Below the pieces are notes generated by a model, which was not told the origin of the DNA, made no database searches, and saw nothing but the letters and a program-made list of their open reading frames with translations. A program made the translations under genes and the position numbers. A stretch of 60,726 nt of DNA. It comes from Paenibacillus agaridevorans. GTDB lineage: Bacteria > Bacillota > Bacilli > Paenibacillales > Paenibacillaceae. Location of the stretch: positions 1 through 60,726 of the forward strand of contig NZ_BDQX01000381.1 of assembly GCF_003112455.1 (NCBI RefSeq). The letters run 5' to 3'. The stretch's first letter is position 1. Every line of letters starts with the position of its first letter. Shown piece by piece: positions 25,065-35,700 of this stretch.

Positions 25065-27350
25065 TTAACTTCCCGGCAAAGGTACGGTCTCCTCGCTATT
25101 CAGATGCAGCCTTCGATACTGCCCGGGCGGCATTCCGGTCATCCGCTTGAACATGCGAATGAAGGAGCTGACGTTCTGATATCCGACTTTCGACGATATT
25201 AAATTGATGCTTGTTTCATCGCCGGAGAGCAATTCCTTCGCCTTATGAATGCGGACTTCATTCAAATATTCGCTGAACGTGCAGCCGAAATTTTCCTTGA
25301 AGTAAGTGGAAAGATACCCGCCGGATAATTTCAGTTGATCGGCCAGTAAATCCAAAGATATATCTTTGCTATAGTGTTGATTAATATAAGAGGTTACATA
25401 ATTTACGATAGAATCGTTGCTTTCGCGTTTATTGCGGATGAGGCGGGTGCTTTCGGCAAGAAAACGCGCGAAGAACCTCTCATATTGCTCCAGCGTATGG
25501 CAATATTTGATCTGCTCGTAAGGCGAATTTTCGTTCAGAATAATGCTGATATCCTGCTGCCCGGCGATCAAGCCTTTGATTACGCGTTCAATGACCTGAT
25601 TGGCGAATTGCTGGAATTGAAAGGCGGAAGCCGATTTCTTGTGCATCAGATGAAGGGACCGCCGGACAAGTCCGATCAAGTTCGCTTCGTTCCCGTGCTG
25701 CAGGTTTTCCCAGAATTCCTTTTCCTGAATGACCGGTTGCACGGATATGTCGAATTCCTTGATCTCGCCGGTGACGATCTGCGTTTCTTCATTCAGCTTG
25801 CGGGACTGAATCATGCGCAGCGTCTCCGCGTAATCGATCGGCAGATTCGCGAATTTGCTCTTTTCCGGTTTGACGGCGATCGTCAGGAACCCGTAATCCA
25901 TATCTTGGTGAAACCATTGCTTCAGGTGAGATAGTCTGTCCATCACGTTTTGGAAGCTGCTTTCGAATATAATCGTGCATTGCAGCTCCTTCTCGATGTT
26001 CATGGAGATGGACCCAGGGAAATGATCCGCGGCATAGGAGAGCGTCATGGCTTGAAGGTACTTGAATGCCTCATTTTGTTCCGCAGAATCAAATCCGTTA
26101 ATAAATTTTTCACTGAAATTAAACTGAAACAGACAAATGAAAAAAGGTTCGGCCGGGTCGATGACATTCCGGATATCATCCAGATAAGTTTCTATATTTT
26201 TTATTTTTCGCAAATAACCGTACTGCTTCAGGAGCTTATTTTTCGCTGCGATGTCCGAATTGAAATCGCGATTCATTTTATTCAAGTTATGGATCTGTTC
26301 GTTGATCAACTTGAATTCAAGAATTTTCGTCGTGACCGGGATAGGTTTGTCAGGGTTTTTGATCGTTTCGATTATTTTCTGGAAAGGATTATTAAATCGG
26401 GCGCTTAGGAAAATGGATATCGCCAGGCTGGCAACAATGGACACGATCAGCACCGCTATCAAGACGTAATTGAGCTGGACAATCTTCGAGGCTACGGTTT
26501 TGTAAGGGATTGCATTAATATAAGTAAGCCCGGTTGCATTCGATTTCTTGTAGAAATAGTACACGTTGTCTTGCTTAAAGAAGCCTTCCTGCTTGTTGGT
26601 TTCCGAATCCATGGAAACGGTTGCAAGACTTTTATCTGAATTATACACGATGTTCCCGTCACGTCCGACAATTTGGAATTTGACTGTGTTCACATAATTA
26701 TAATTAGTGAACATTTGATCTGCGTTAAGAAATGCGATCATATACACCTGCTTGTCGAGCAGGTTTTGAACAAGCAGGGGGATTGCTTCCACATCTGGAG
26801 ACGGAATCTTTCCTTGATTATATTTCTTAAATTCGGCAGCAGGGAAAACGGACAGATGGTACGGAAGATTGAATTGGTTCTTCCAGAAGTTTGCAGGGTA
26901 TTGGGCGCTGACCAGGAAAGTGGAAAACATTTTATCGAAATCAACGAGGCCGTCTTTGTCCAATAAGTAATCCGACGATTTAAACGCAAGCAGCACATTA
27001 TCCAAATTAAGCATCTCGTTTGATGCGAGGCTGGCCATCTCTTTATTCATTTGTAAAATAATCTCGTAATTGAGCGTGTCGTTCGTCATATTCTTCAGCA
27101 AGTTAATGCGGCTATCCAGAATGATGTTGGTCATGTTTTTGTTAATCAGCTCGATTTGTTTCTCATAGCTGTCGACTGTTTTGTTCAGAATAAAGCGATT
27201 GCTTTGGATCAGTTCCTCGTTGATGCTTGTTTTGAAGAAGAGAAAGGAGAGAATATTAAAAGATAACAGGACAACTATGATGATGAGAAAGCTGACCAGA
27301 AGTTTGAAGAATAACGAGTTTTTGTCCATAAGCCTTAATGTCTTGATCAT
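25065..27350 (-). CDS. Membrane-bound AraC-type one-component sensor
   Basis: This protein of about 761 residues has a membrane helix near residues 13-40, an extracytoplasmic sensor of about 250 residues and a second helix (LNYVLIAVLIVSIVASLAIS). A cytoplasmic linker and a C-terminal AraC DNA-binding domain follow (SLDLLADQLKLSGGYLSTYF; GYQNVSSFIRMFKRMTGMPP). Such proteins fuse signal sensing and transcription activation in one chain and usually sit beside LplABC-type importers, as here. The ATG at 27350 is chosen for its GGGGGGA site. It diverges from the lipoprotein gene at 27.6 kb and probably activates that operon. Confidence 0.9.
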   Translation of the reverse strand: MIKTLRLMDKNSLFFKLLVSFLIIIVVLLSFNILSFLFFKTSINEELIQSNRFILNKTVDSYEKQIELINKNMTNIILDSRINLLKNMTNDTLNYEIILQMNKEMASLASNEMLNLDNVLLAFKSSDYLLDKDGLVDFDKMFSTFLVSAQYPANFWKNQFNLPYHLSVFPAAEFKKYNQGKIPSPDVEAIPLLVQNLLDKQVYMIAFLNADQMFTNYNYVNTVKFQIVGRDGNIVYNSDKSLATVSMDSETNKQEGFFKQDNVYYFYKKSNATGLTYINAIPYKTVASKIVQLNYVLIAVLIVSIVASLAISIFLSARFNNPFQKIIETIKNPDKPIPVTTKILEFKLINEQIHNLNKMNRDFNSDIAAKNKLLKQYGYLRKIKNIETYLDDIRNVIDPAEPFFICLFQFNFSEKFINGFDSAEQNEAFKYLQAMTLSYAADHFPGSISMNIEKELQCTIIFESSFQNVMDRLSHLKQWFHQDMDYGFLTIAVKPEKSKFANLPIDYAETLRMIQSRKLNEETQIVTGEIKEFDISVQPVIQEKEFWENLQHGNEANLIGLVRRSLHLMHKKSASAFQFQQFANQVIERVIKGLIAGQQDISIILNENSPYEQIKYCHTLEQYERFFARFLAESTRLIRNKRESNDSIVNYVTSYINQHYSKDISLDLLADQLKLSGGYLSTYFKENFGCTFSEYLNEVRIHKAKELLSGDETSINLISSKVGYQNVSSFIRMFKRMTGMPPGQYRRLHLNSEETVPLPGS

Positions 27351-27616
27351 TTTGCGTTCCCCCCGTTTCAATTCAATTTACCGTAACCCCTAAAATATAC
27401 AGTTGTTCAGGTGTAATACATCCGCATACTTAAAGGCAAAGTGTGCCTATCTGCTTCAGGACTCCAAGTATACAATTAACTTATCACAAGCGATTTTAAG
27501 TTTCCATATCAAATTCGGGAGGGTAGCGAGGTCTCAAAGCATGATGTAATGTTAACGAAATAACGACATGATGCTTGTGATATTGATGATCTAATTCAGA
27601 GGGGGAGAAGCGAATC

Positions 27617-29323
27617 ATGCCAAACAAATCCAGGCGTATTTCAATTATCGGAGTTTCTCTGGTGATGCTGATGTCTGTTATATTCACGGCTTGCAGCAAC
27701 AACAAGGGGGAGCCGTCGACGGCACCTTCTTCATCCGCGCCTTCCTCGTCTGCGGAACCGAGCCCGTCGTCAAGCGATAGCGGGTCTGCCGCTCCGTCTG
27801 CAGGGCTGCCATCCAAGTTCGATCCGCCGATCCAACTTACGACAGCAATGGCTAACTACTCCTATACGAAGTTCAGCGATGGGGAAACGACGGACAACAA
27901 CGTGTATACGAATTACATTAAAGATACTTACGGGATTGAAGTGAAAGCGATCTGGGACGTGCCGTTCGAACAATACGAGCAGAAGGTAAACCTGATGATC
28001 GCTTCCGGGGAAATGCCGGATTTCCTGGCTGTATCGCCATCCCAATTCAAGCAACTATATGATGCCGGATCGATTGCGGATTTAACGGACATTTATGAGA
28101 AATACGCTTCGGATCAGACGAGAGAAATTATGGATTTAGCCGGTGCCGAAGTGTTGGAATCCGCGAAGATGAAGGGAAGATTGATGTCCATCCCTTGGAC
28201 AGGCGTTGCCAAAGAAGGTGTGTCGATCCTGTGGATCCGCAAAGACTGGTTCGAGAAATTCAATCTGTCGGCGCCGCAATCGATGGCCGATGTATTAAAG
28301 ATTGCCGAGACCTTCGCCACGCAGGACCCCGATGGCAATGGCAAACCGGATACCTTCGGTCTTGGTCTTTACAAGGAATTGAGCGAAAATGCGATGGTCG
28401 GTTTCTTGAACGGCTTCCATGCTTATCGCGACATATGGATTAAGGATGCCGACGGCAAACTGGTTAGCGGAGACATTCAGCCGGAAATGAAAACCGCACT
28501 AGCTGAATTGCAAGCGCTTTATAAAAATGGATGGATCGATAAGGAGTTCGGCGTAAAGGATATACAGAAGCTGGAGGAAAGCATTGCGAGCGGTAAAGTC
28601 GGCATGTTCTTCGGCAATATGGGATCCGCCGCCGCCCCGCTGCAGCAATTGACGCCCGAGAATGAGTGGCTTCCCTTTGCCGTGCCATCGGTCGACAGCG
28701 AGCCTGCGAAGCTACAGATCCCGCTAAATATCTTTAACTACTACTGGGTAGTGAACAAGAATGCCAAACATCCGGAAGCGATCTTCCCGATTATCCAAAC
28801 TTGGCTGGATATGTTCTATTACAATACGTCGGATGAATTATACACCCAGTACAACTATGACAGCGAACAAGATATCGCCCACTGGATGAATGCCCCGATT
28901 AAAATTTACAAGAATAAGCGGGCCGAAAATCATCTTGCCGAAATAGAAGTTTTAAACGGCGGCAAAGATAAAACGTCTTTGACGCCGGAACAGCGCAATA
29001 ATTTGGCCGGGATGGAGAAGTATCTGGCCGGGGATAAAAAATATTGGAACGTTTATTACCAGGATGGACCGGAAAGCTCCGGGAAAATAGCTGTAGAGTA
29101 CCTGGAGAAAGATATGTATCAACCAACGCAATTTACGGGAACACCAACACCTGCAATGCTGCAGAAAAAAGCGAATCTGGATAAAATTCGCGATCAAATG
29201 ATTTTGAAGGTCATACTTGGCGGATCGCTGGATGAATTCGACAAGTTCGTCGAGCAATGGAAGAAGCTTGGCGGGGACGAAATTACGGCCGAAGTGAATG
29301 AATGGTTCGCATCAACGAAGTAG
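27617..29323 (+). CDS. lplA: LplA-type sugar-binding lipoprotein
   Basis: This 568-residue large solute-binding lipoprotein has signal peptide and lipobox VIFTAC (Cys26) followed by a Ser/Pro/Ala-rich linker of about 40 residues. The mature domain is of the LplA/YtcQ family (YTKFSDGETTDNNVYTNYIK). AGAGGGGGAG precedes the ATG. It heads the operon with LplB, LplC and a Gfo/Idh/MocA dehydrogenase, and the divergent membrane AraC sensor probably controls it. These importers carry oligosaccharides and glycan fragments and share a common ATPase encoded elsewhere. Confidence 0.92.
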   Translation: MPNKSRRISIIGVSLVMLMSVIFTACSNNKGEPSTAPSSSAPSSSAEPSPSSSDSGSAAPSAGLPSKFDPPIQLTTAMANYSYTKFSDGETTDNNVYTNYIKDTYGIEVKAIWDVPFEQYEQKVNLMIASGEMPDFLAVSPSQFKQLYDAGSIADLTDIYEKYASDQTREIMDLAGAEVLESAKMKGRLMSIPWTGVAKEGVSILWIRKDWFEKFNLSAPQSMADVLKIAETFATQDPDGNGKPDTFGLGLYKELSENAMVGFLNGFHAYRDIWIKDADGKLVSGDIQPEMKTALAELQALYKNGWIDKEFGVKDIQKLEESIASGKVGMFFGNMGSAAAPLQQLTPENEWLPFAVPSVDSEPAKLQIPLNIFNYYWVVNKNAKHPEAIFPIIQTWLDMFYYNTSDELYTQYNYDSEQDIAHWMNAPIKIYKNKRAENHLAEIEVLNGGKDKTSLTPEQRNNLAGMEKYLAGDKKYWNVYYQDGPESSGKIAVEYLEKDMYQPTQFTGTPTPAMLQKKANLDKIRDQMILKVILGGSLDEFDKFVEQWKKLGGDEITAEVNEWFASTK

Positions 29324-29338
29324 ATGAGATGAAGCCGG

Positions 29339-29362
29339 GAGAGAGACCGTATGGTCTTTCTC
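29339..29362 (+). terminator. Hairpin between binding-protein and permease genes
   Basis: AGACC (29344-29348) pairs with GGTCT (29353-29357) around GTAT, extended outwards by weaker pairs. It lies where mRNA-stabilising or attenuating hairpins commonly sit, and a similar hairpin follows the other binding-protein gene at 7.45 kb. Confidence 0.4.
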
Positions 29363-29383
29363 TCGTCTCTTGGAGGTGAGCGT

Positions 29384-30280
29384 TTGCGAAGTCGGTTCAG
29401 GTTGGAGCTTCCGCTGCATATGATGCTTCTGCCCGGTGTTATTATCGTATTCATTTATCATTATTTACCTATGGGCGGCATTATTATGGCATTCGAAAAT
29501 TATGTGCCCACAAAGGGAATGTTTGGTTCTCCCTGGGTAGGGTGGGACAATTTCACTTATTTCTTCAGTTTGCCGGATACGCATCAGGTTATACGCAATA
29601 CGGTTGTTATCGCCGTGCTCAAAATTGTGTTCGGATTAATTGTAACGATCGGCATGACGCTGTTGTTAAACGAAATTTCGAAGGTATGGTTCAAGCGCTC
29701 GGTTCAGACGCTGGTCTATATCCCCCATTTCCTTTCATGGATTATTCTGGGGGGCATTCTAATCGATATGTTGTCTCCATCCGAAGGGATCGTTAATAAA
29801 GTTATTACGGGATTGGGTTTCGGTGAAATCTTTTTCCTCGGGGACAATGGCTGGTTTCCGTTTACATTGGTCGTCTCCGATATTTGGAAGGAATTCGGCT
29901 TCAGCACGATCGTTTATTTGGCTGCGTTAACGAGCATTAATCCGGCCTTGTATGAATCCGCTGCAATCGACGGGGCTAGTCATTGGAGGAGGATGCTGCA
30001 TATTACGTTACCGGGAATGCTGCCGATTATTGTTCTAATGGTTACGCTGAGTTTGGGCTCGGTATTAAATGCCGGATTCGAGCAGGTGTACGTACTGCTT
30101 AGTCCGCAAGTGTACGAGAGCGGAGATATTATCGATACGATGGTGTACCGCATGGGACTCCAGCAAATGCAGTACAGTGCTGCTACGGCAATTGGATTGT
30201 TCAAATCGATTACTTCTTTCCTATTAATAGGTACATCCTATTGGTTGGCCTATCGATTTGCAAATTACCGGATTTTCTAG
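29384..30280 (+). CDS. lplB: LplB-type sugar ABC permease
   Basis: This permease of about 298 residues has six helices. The EAA motif is YESAAIDGASHWRRMLHITLP. The TTG at 29384 is chosen because TTGGAGGTGAG precedes it; the in-frame ATG at 29351 lies within the inter-cistron hairpin. It forms the channel with LplC and ends 14 bp before that gene's start. Confidence 0.92.
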   Translation: MRSRFRLELPLHMMLLPGVIIVFIYHYLPMGGIIMAFENYVPTKGMFGSPWVGWDNFTYFFSLPDTHQVIRNTVVIAVLKIVFGLIVTIGMTLLLNEISKVWFKRSVQTLVYIPHFLSWIILGGILIDMLSPSEGIVNKVITGLGFGEIFFLGDNGWFPFTLVVSDIWKEFGFSTIVYLAALTSINPALYESAAIDGASHWRRMLHITLPGMLPIIVLMVTLSLGSVLNAGFEQVYVLLSPQVYESGDIIDTMVYRMGLQQMQYSAATAIGLFKSITSFLLIGTSYWLAYRFANYRIF

Positions 30281-30294
30281 GGGGAGGTAACACC

Positions 30295-31182
30295 TTGGTT
30301 GAACGCGCAACATGGTCAAGAAAGCTGTTTCTTAATTTCAACTATGCTCTTCTTGCTTTTATTTCTTTCCTGTGTCTGTTTCCAATCGTGCAGATGATCG
30401 CCATCTCGTTCAGTTCGGGAACCGCAGTTGCTTCCGGGCGCGTAACGATATTTCCCGTTGAATTTACGACCGACGCCTATCGGTACGTACTGCGCAACAA
30501 AGCGTTCATGGATGCGGTATGGGTATCTGTGGAAAGGGTGCTGCTGGGTTGTTCGCTGCAAATGCTGCTGTTGGTATTAATCGCTTATCCGTTATCGAAG
30601 GAAGTATCCGCATTCCGTCATCGCACCTTGTACGTGTGGTTTTTTATGATCACGATATTATTTAGCGGAGGATTAGTTCCGACGTATTTAGTCATAAAAA
30701 ATACAGGGCTGCTCGATTCGATCTGGGCACTTGTCATTCCAGGCGCCGTTCCGGTGTTCAGCGTCGTGTTGATGCTTAATTTCTTCCGGAGTCTACCGAA
30801 GGAGATGGGGGAGGCTGCCTTCATCGATGGGGCGGGGCACTGGACGACTTTGATCAAAATCTACATTCCTTTGTCCAAGCCGGGTATTGCCACGCTGTTG
30901 CTATTCTCGGTTGTCGGACATTGGAACTCCTGGTTTGACGGCATCATCTATATGAACTCGCCCAGCAATTATCCGCTGCAGAGCTACTTGCAATCGATTG
31001 TGCTGATGAAGCAAGATTCGTCCGCATTGTCCGTACTGGATCAATCCATATTGGCCAATCTGTCCGACCGTACATTGAAATCCGCGCAAATCGGCCTGGG
31101 TGCTTTTCCTATTCTGCTAGTTTATCCATTCCTGCAGAAGTACTTTATGAAGGGCATCGTGCTAGGTAGCGTGAAAGAATAA
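30295..31182 (+). CDS. lplC: LplC-type sugar ABC permease
   Basis: This permease of about 295 residues has six helices. The EAA motif is GEAAFIDGAGHWTTLIKIYIP. The TTG at 30295 follows GGGGGAGGT at the correct spacing; an in-frame TTG at 30241 lies inside lplB and lacks a site. It is the partner of the LplB subunit. The next gene, a dehydrogenase, begins 15 bp later and belongs to the same transcript. Confidence 0.92.
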   Translation: MVERATWSRKLFLNFNYALLAFISFLCLFPIVQMIAISFSSGTAVASGRVTIFPVEFTTDAYRYVLRNKAFMDAVWVSVERVLLGCSLQMLLLVLIAYPLSKEVSAFRHRTLYVWFFMITILFSGGLVPTYLVIKNTGLLDSIWALVIPGAVPVFSVVLMLNFFRSLPKEMGEAAFIDGAGHWTTLIKIYIPLSKPGIATLLLFSVVGHWNSWFDGIIYMNSPSNYPLQSYLQSIVLMKQDSSALSVLDQSILANLSDRTLKSAQIGLGAFPILLVYPFLQKYFMKGIVLGSVKE

Positions 31183-31197
31183 AGGAGATAGTTAATA

Positions 31198-32262
31198 ATG
31201 ACTATTATTCGGCTAGGTATTATTGGTTGTGGAAGCATGGCATCGGACAATCATTCGCAAGGCTTGTTGGAGCTAGCGCAAACCATGAAAGTAACCGCAA
31301 CCTGTGATTTAATTCTGGAGCAAGCGCAGAATTTGGCTGCCAAGCTTGGCGATGTTATAGCGGTAAAAGATTTTCAAGATTTATTGCCGCATGTTGACGC
31401 GGTGCTGATTGCGCTTCCGCATGACCTGCATTATGAGGTCGGAATCGCTTGCTTGAAGGCAGGCAAGCATGTGCTTATGGAGAAGCCGATGGCGAACACG
31501 GAAGCGCAGTGCATTGAACTCATGGAGACGGCTGAGAAGGCTAACCTCACGTTAATGAGTGCTTATCCGGTACGCTTCTGGCCGATTATCCGCAAGATGA
31601 AAGAAATTGTCGATGCCAAGACTTATGGAGAAGTATTTCAGATGTCGGTGTGGACGGAGCAGTTAACGATACCGCCTGAAGGTCACTGGATACGCTCGGC
31701 TGCGCGGCTTGGCGGAGGTCAATTTTTCAGCCATGGGTGCCATTATGTCGATCTTCTGCTCTGGTTTCTGGGAGAGCCTATCAAAGGCGCGCATTTCGGC
31801 TCCAATTTAGGCGTGCCATGGATGGAGAAGGAAGGCACAAGTAATGTCGTTATCGAATTCGCTGATGGCGTGATGGGTTATCATATGGGGACTTGGGGCG
31901 CTCGCGGTACGCGCCTTGGATATAGCGTTCATATTCATCTCACAAAAGGGATGTTGGAATATCACAGAGGCGAAGGGAAGCTATATTTGCATACGCAGAT
32001 GAGCGAGGAACGCGCGAACCAGGATACTTCCAGCGTTACAGAAATTTTAATGGAAGAGAAGGATTCAGGCAAACAAACGCAATTCGAGATTCAACATTTT
32101 CTCGATTGCATCCTCAATGGAGATAAGCCGTTTACGGACGCCCATTCAACGTTGCAGGGTCTTCGCGTAATTTGGAAATTGTATGAAGCGGAAGAGGACA
32201 ATACGATTGCTGATTTGAGAGGTTTGGGATTAGCAATAGCGGCATCGAAATCTATCAGCTGA
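31198..32262 (+). CDS. Gfo/Idh/MocA family oxidoreductase 3
   Basis: This 354-residue dehydrogenase has Rossmann motif LGIIGCGSMASDNHSQGL, signature GKHVLMEKPMANT and second-domain motif FSHGCHYVDLLLW. It is more like dehydrogenase 1 at 18.3 kb than dehydrogenase 2, so a paralogue has been placed in both the import and hydrolysis operons. AAAGGAG lies before the ATG. It is last in the lpl operon, followed by a hairpin terminator at 32333-32363. Cofactor use is probable; the substrate is unknown. Confidence 0.9.
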   Translation: MTIIRLGIIGCGSMASDNHSQGLLELAQTMKVTATCDLILEQAQNLAAKLGDVIAVKDFQDLLPHVDAVLIALPHDLHYEVGIACLKAGKHVLMEKPMANTEAQCIELMETAEKANLTLMSAYPVRFWPIIRKMKEIVDAKTYGEVFQMSVWTEQLTIPPEGHWIRSAARLGGGQFFSHGCHYVDLLLWFLGEPIKGAHFGSNLGVPWMEKEGTSNVVIEFADGVMGYHMGTWGARGTRLGYSVHIHLTKGMLEYHRGEGKLYLHTQMSEERANQDTSSVTEILMEEKDSGKQTQFEIQHFLDCILNGDKPFTDAHSTLQGLRVIWKLYEAEEDNTIADLRGLGLAIAASKSIS

Positions 32263-32332
32263 TTAGGTTCAGGGAGGGAACCTTGTTCGGGTTGTGTGAG
32301 CTTTGATATTCCCTTAGGTAAGTTTTTCAGAG

Positions 32333-32363
32333 CGGTCTTCCATGTTATGGGAGACCGTTTATT
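32333..32363 (+). terminator. Terminator of the lpl operon
   Basis: An 11-bp stem (32333-32343 with 32347-32357, one G-T pair) surrounds a GTT loop. It is followed by TTTATTTG. Confidence 0.7.
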
Positions 32364-32743
32364 TGTGTGTGTCACGCGAGGACAAAATTACAATGCTGCA
32401 GTCACTTGGAACTCAGAATTAACTTGTGGATTGTGCTCTCCATCAGATAATGTACTTTTTTTCGTATTCTGCGGAAAGGCATATAAGGTGGGGAGGTGGT
32501 AATATCGCTTTACCTTATGAATTAATTACAATAAATCATGTAGGACACTGTTATGCAGGTCTGATACATTAGTAAATCATTAATATGTTTACGCTTTCAA
32601 CAATGATTCGTTTTCAAAAGTGATTAATCCAAACAAATGAGGAGCGTGGTGGGGGGAGGGAGGATATGAAGATCATCTAGGGGGAAATCGTACATATCGT
32701 TCTGCATTTATCGAAGTAATTAATTATAAGGAGGTTGAATTGA
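32364..32743. other. Intergenic region before the SLH-glycosidase gene
   Basis: About 380 bp with no gene I can support. It contains a cre-like site (32586-32599), AT-rich promoter-like sequence around 32515-32640, and a purine-rich block at 32655-32665 that is not followed by a long frame. Confidence 0.5.
32586..32599 (+). promoter_or_regulatory. cre-like catabolite-control site
   Basis: TGTTTACGCTTTCA matches the CcpA-site consensus TGWNANCGNTNWCA at all but one defined base. It lies about 145 bp upstream of the surface glycosidase gene, which suggests repression by preferred sugars. Confidence 0.55.
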
Positions 32744-35700
32744 ATGATGTTCAGAGGAATCCGGAACTTGCCTGGTATGATGGCGAAGTTGTTAATCGTC
32801 ACATTAGTATTTTCAACAATATTGTCGATTGAAAGCCCTTGGAACGATGATGTGGCGTACGGAAGGACGGCGTTGACGGATATCGACTCCTCCTACGCCA
32901 AAAAAGAGATTGAAAGGTTGGTTGATGCTGGTGTTATTTCTGGTTTTGGGGATGGTACTTTTGCACCGGGCAAGCCTATGACGCGAGGCGAACTGGCCAA
33001 GGTCTTGACGATCTTGCTTGGACTTAAGGAGCAGCCGGAAGCAGCCAGCCGTTTTGACGATGTGGCCGAAACCAGCTGGTATCGAGGTTTTATCGGAGCG
33101 CTTGTCGATTCCGGCATTACGCGGGGAACTTCAGAATCGATGTTTTCCCCTGGCGTAAATGTAACAAGAGAAGAACTGATTATTTTCTTTATTCGCGCAT
33201 TCGGTTTAGAAGAGGACGCTAAGCGGTTGCAATTTGATGTGGAATTTACTGACGCTGCCCATATTTCCGACTGGGCGAAACCCTATGTATCTTTTGCCTT
33301 TCGTATCGGATTTATTGGGGGCATCGCGAATACGGACGGATCGCTGCGTTTCGAGCCCCGTAAATTTGTAGAACGTCAGGCGGGAGCAAGACTTGCCTAT
33401 GAATTTAAAGAGAATTTTAGCAAATATATGGAGCAAGCAAATAAAATTACGAAGGGGGATAAAGGACCGACGCCGGCGCCCACTCCGATAACGACAACGG
33501 AGCCATCGTCGACTCCAACAACGGAGCCGATTTCAACACCGACACCGCCGCCAAGCAACAAGATCGTCCATGATGGTCAGGCCAATGCAGTGATTATCGT
33601 GAATGCTGATGCGGAAAGCCAAATACTCAAAGCTGCTAATACGCTTGCTGATTATGTAAAAAAGTCAACTGGAGCCATACTGCCGATTATGAATGCAGGC
33701 GATTTCGCCGCAACGAATCCTGCCAATGATTTGGTTCGAATTTACATTGACCCGACCGATTCTTTCCAAGATGAGCACATCGATAGCTTGATGCAGGAAT
33801 TGAGCGGGGATGGATATATTATCCATATGCACGCCAATTCAATTATTATTGCCGGTCCGTCCGTGTGGGGAACGCAAAACGGAGTCTTTGATTTCCTTGA
33901 ACGATACGTGGGCGTTCGTTGGCTCATGCCCGGGGATGACGGGGAGGAAGTACCGGAAACGAGCAACCTCAGCATTCCGAGAGAGAACATCGTGGAACAG
34001 CCGGCATTTAAATTCCGCATGATAAGCCCGCTAGTCGTTAAGCCCGATGAAGGCGGGATGCTACCGCTGCAATATGAGTGGGCGCAAAGAAATCGCGTGC
34101 AAGGGGATTATAATGCTCCTCTCGATTTAATGCACAATTTGCACATTCTATTTTCTCCAGAAAAGTATGGCATCACACATCCGGAATACTATCCGAACAA
34201 TACGCCTCCTGCACCGAATGTGACTACAGGTTGGCAGCCTTGCTTCACTGCGGATGGAACCGTTCAAGCTGCTTCGGAATCCATCATACAATATTTTAAC
34301 GAGAATCCGAATAAAACATCGTATTCGTTAAGCGTGAATGATGTAGGGGGGTTCTGCGAAGCAAATCCGGCCCATCCCAACTTTCCGAACAAGTTCAACT
34401 CTATTGGTCTTTTGGACATGTCGGATATTTACTATGGCTGGGTAAATCAAGTCGTCGCAGAGGTATTGAGTGTTCATCCGGATAAATGGTTTGGGTTGCT
34501 GGCCTATCAAGAAGTGATGGATCCGCCTTCTTTCTCGTTGAATTCGCGTGTCATTCCCTTTATTACCAAGGATCGGATGGCATGGATCGACGACGAAACG
34601 AAAGAGCAAGGACAGAGTCAAATGGAACAATGGAATGCAGTAGCCAATGAACTGGGATGGTATGATTATACGTACGGAACCTTCTACGTGGTGCCGCGCA
34701 TGTATCAGCATCAGATGGCGGAAAATTATCAATATGCCTATGAGCATCAAGTGAGTTCCATTTATATGGAGATGTACAGTAATTGGGGAGACGGACCTAA
34801 ACCGTGGGTTACGTCAAAACTTCTGTGGAACCCGAATTTGAATATAGATGATCTGCTGGATGAGTGGTACTCCGGGGCTGTAGGCGAGTTAGCGGCTGCA
34901 GATCTCAAGGCGTATTATACGTTATGGGAACAAATTTGGACGGAGCGAATGAAAACTTCCGAATGGTTTGAAGTCGCCAAAGGACGAACATTTATGCCGT
35001 TTCAGGATTTATCTTATCTGAATGCAGTAACGGATGAAGATATTGCTGAAAGCAGGAGATTACTTGAGTTGGTACTGGCCAAGGCGGCAACAAACAAGCA
35101 AAAAGCACGGGCAAACCTGCTGTTGCAAGCGTTCGAGTATTATGAAGCCTCGGCACTGAGTTATGCGCGGGAGAATACATCGCCGTCAAATGTTAGTGAA
35201 GCAATCGCCATACTTGACCATGTCGGAAATACGATTGAAACGAAAATGCAATTGGCGCAAAAACGTTATGACCTATTGGAGCAATTTAAAGAAAATCCTA
35301 TTCTAATTGATATTCTCCCACCTTACTATTGGTCCGGTTGGAATAAATCCGATTTCTGGAATCTTGTAGATTATATGAAAGGCGAAGCTGAAGGAGGCGG
35401 GTTGACCCAAAAGGTGAACGAACTTGCCGCAGATGTTAATCCGTCACAAGTACGGGAATTCGCCCGTTTATTGAAGGAGGCTGAAACAGGAGAATATCCT
35501 CTTATTCCGAATTATTCGTTTGAAGACGGAGCGACAACGTCTCCTCCATGGTCTTATTGGATTCAGACGACGGGGAAAATGGAGCGTGCGGAAGGGGTCG
35601 CACATACTGGCAATGCGAGTTTGAAAGTTAGCGGACTGGATGAGGGCGGCCCTGTTATGCTCCTGCCTGTGAAGCCTGGGCCTGCAGCATTCCGCGCCTA

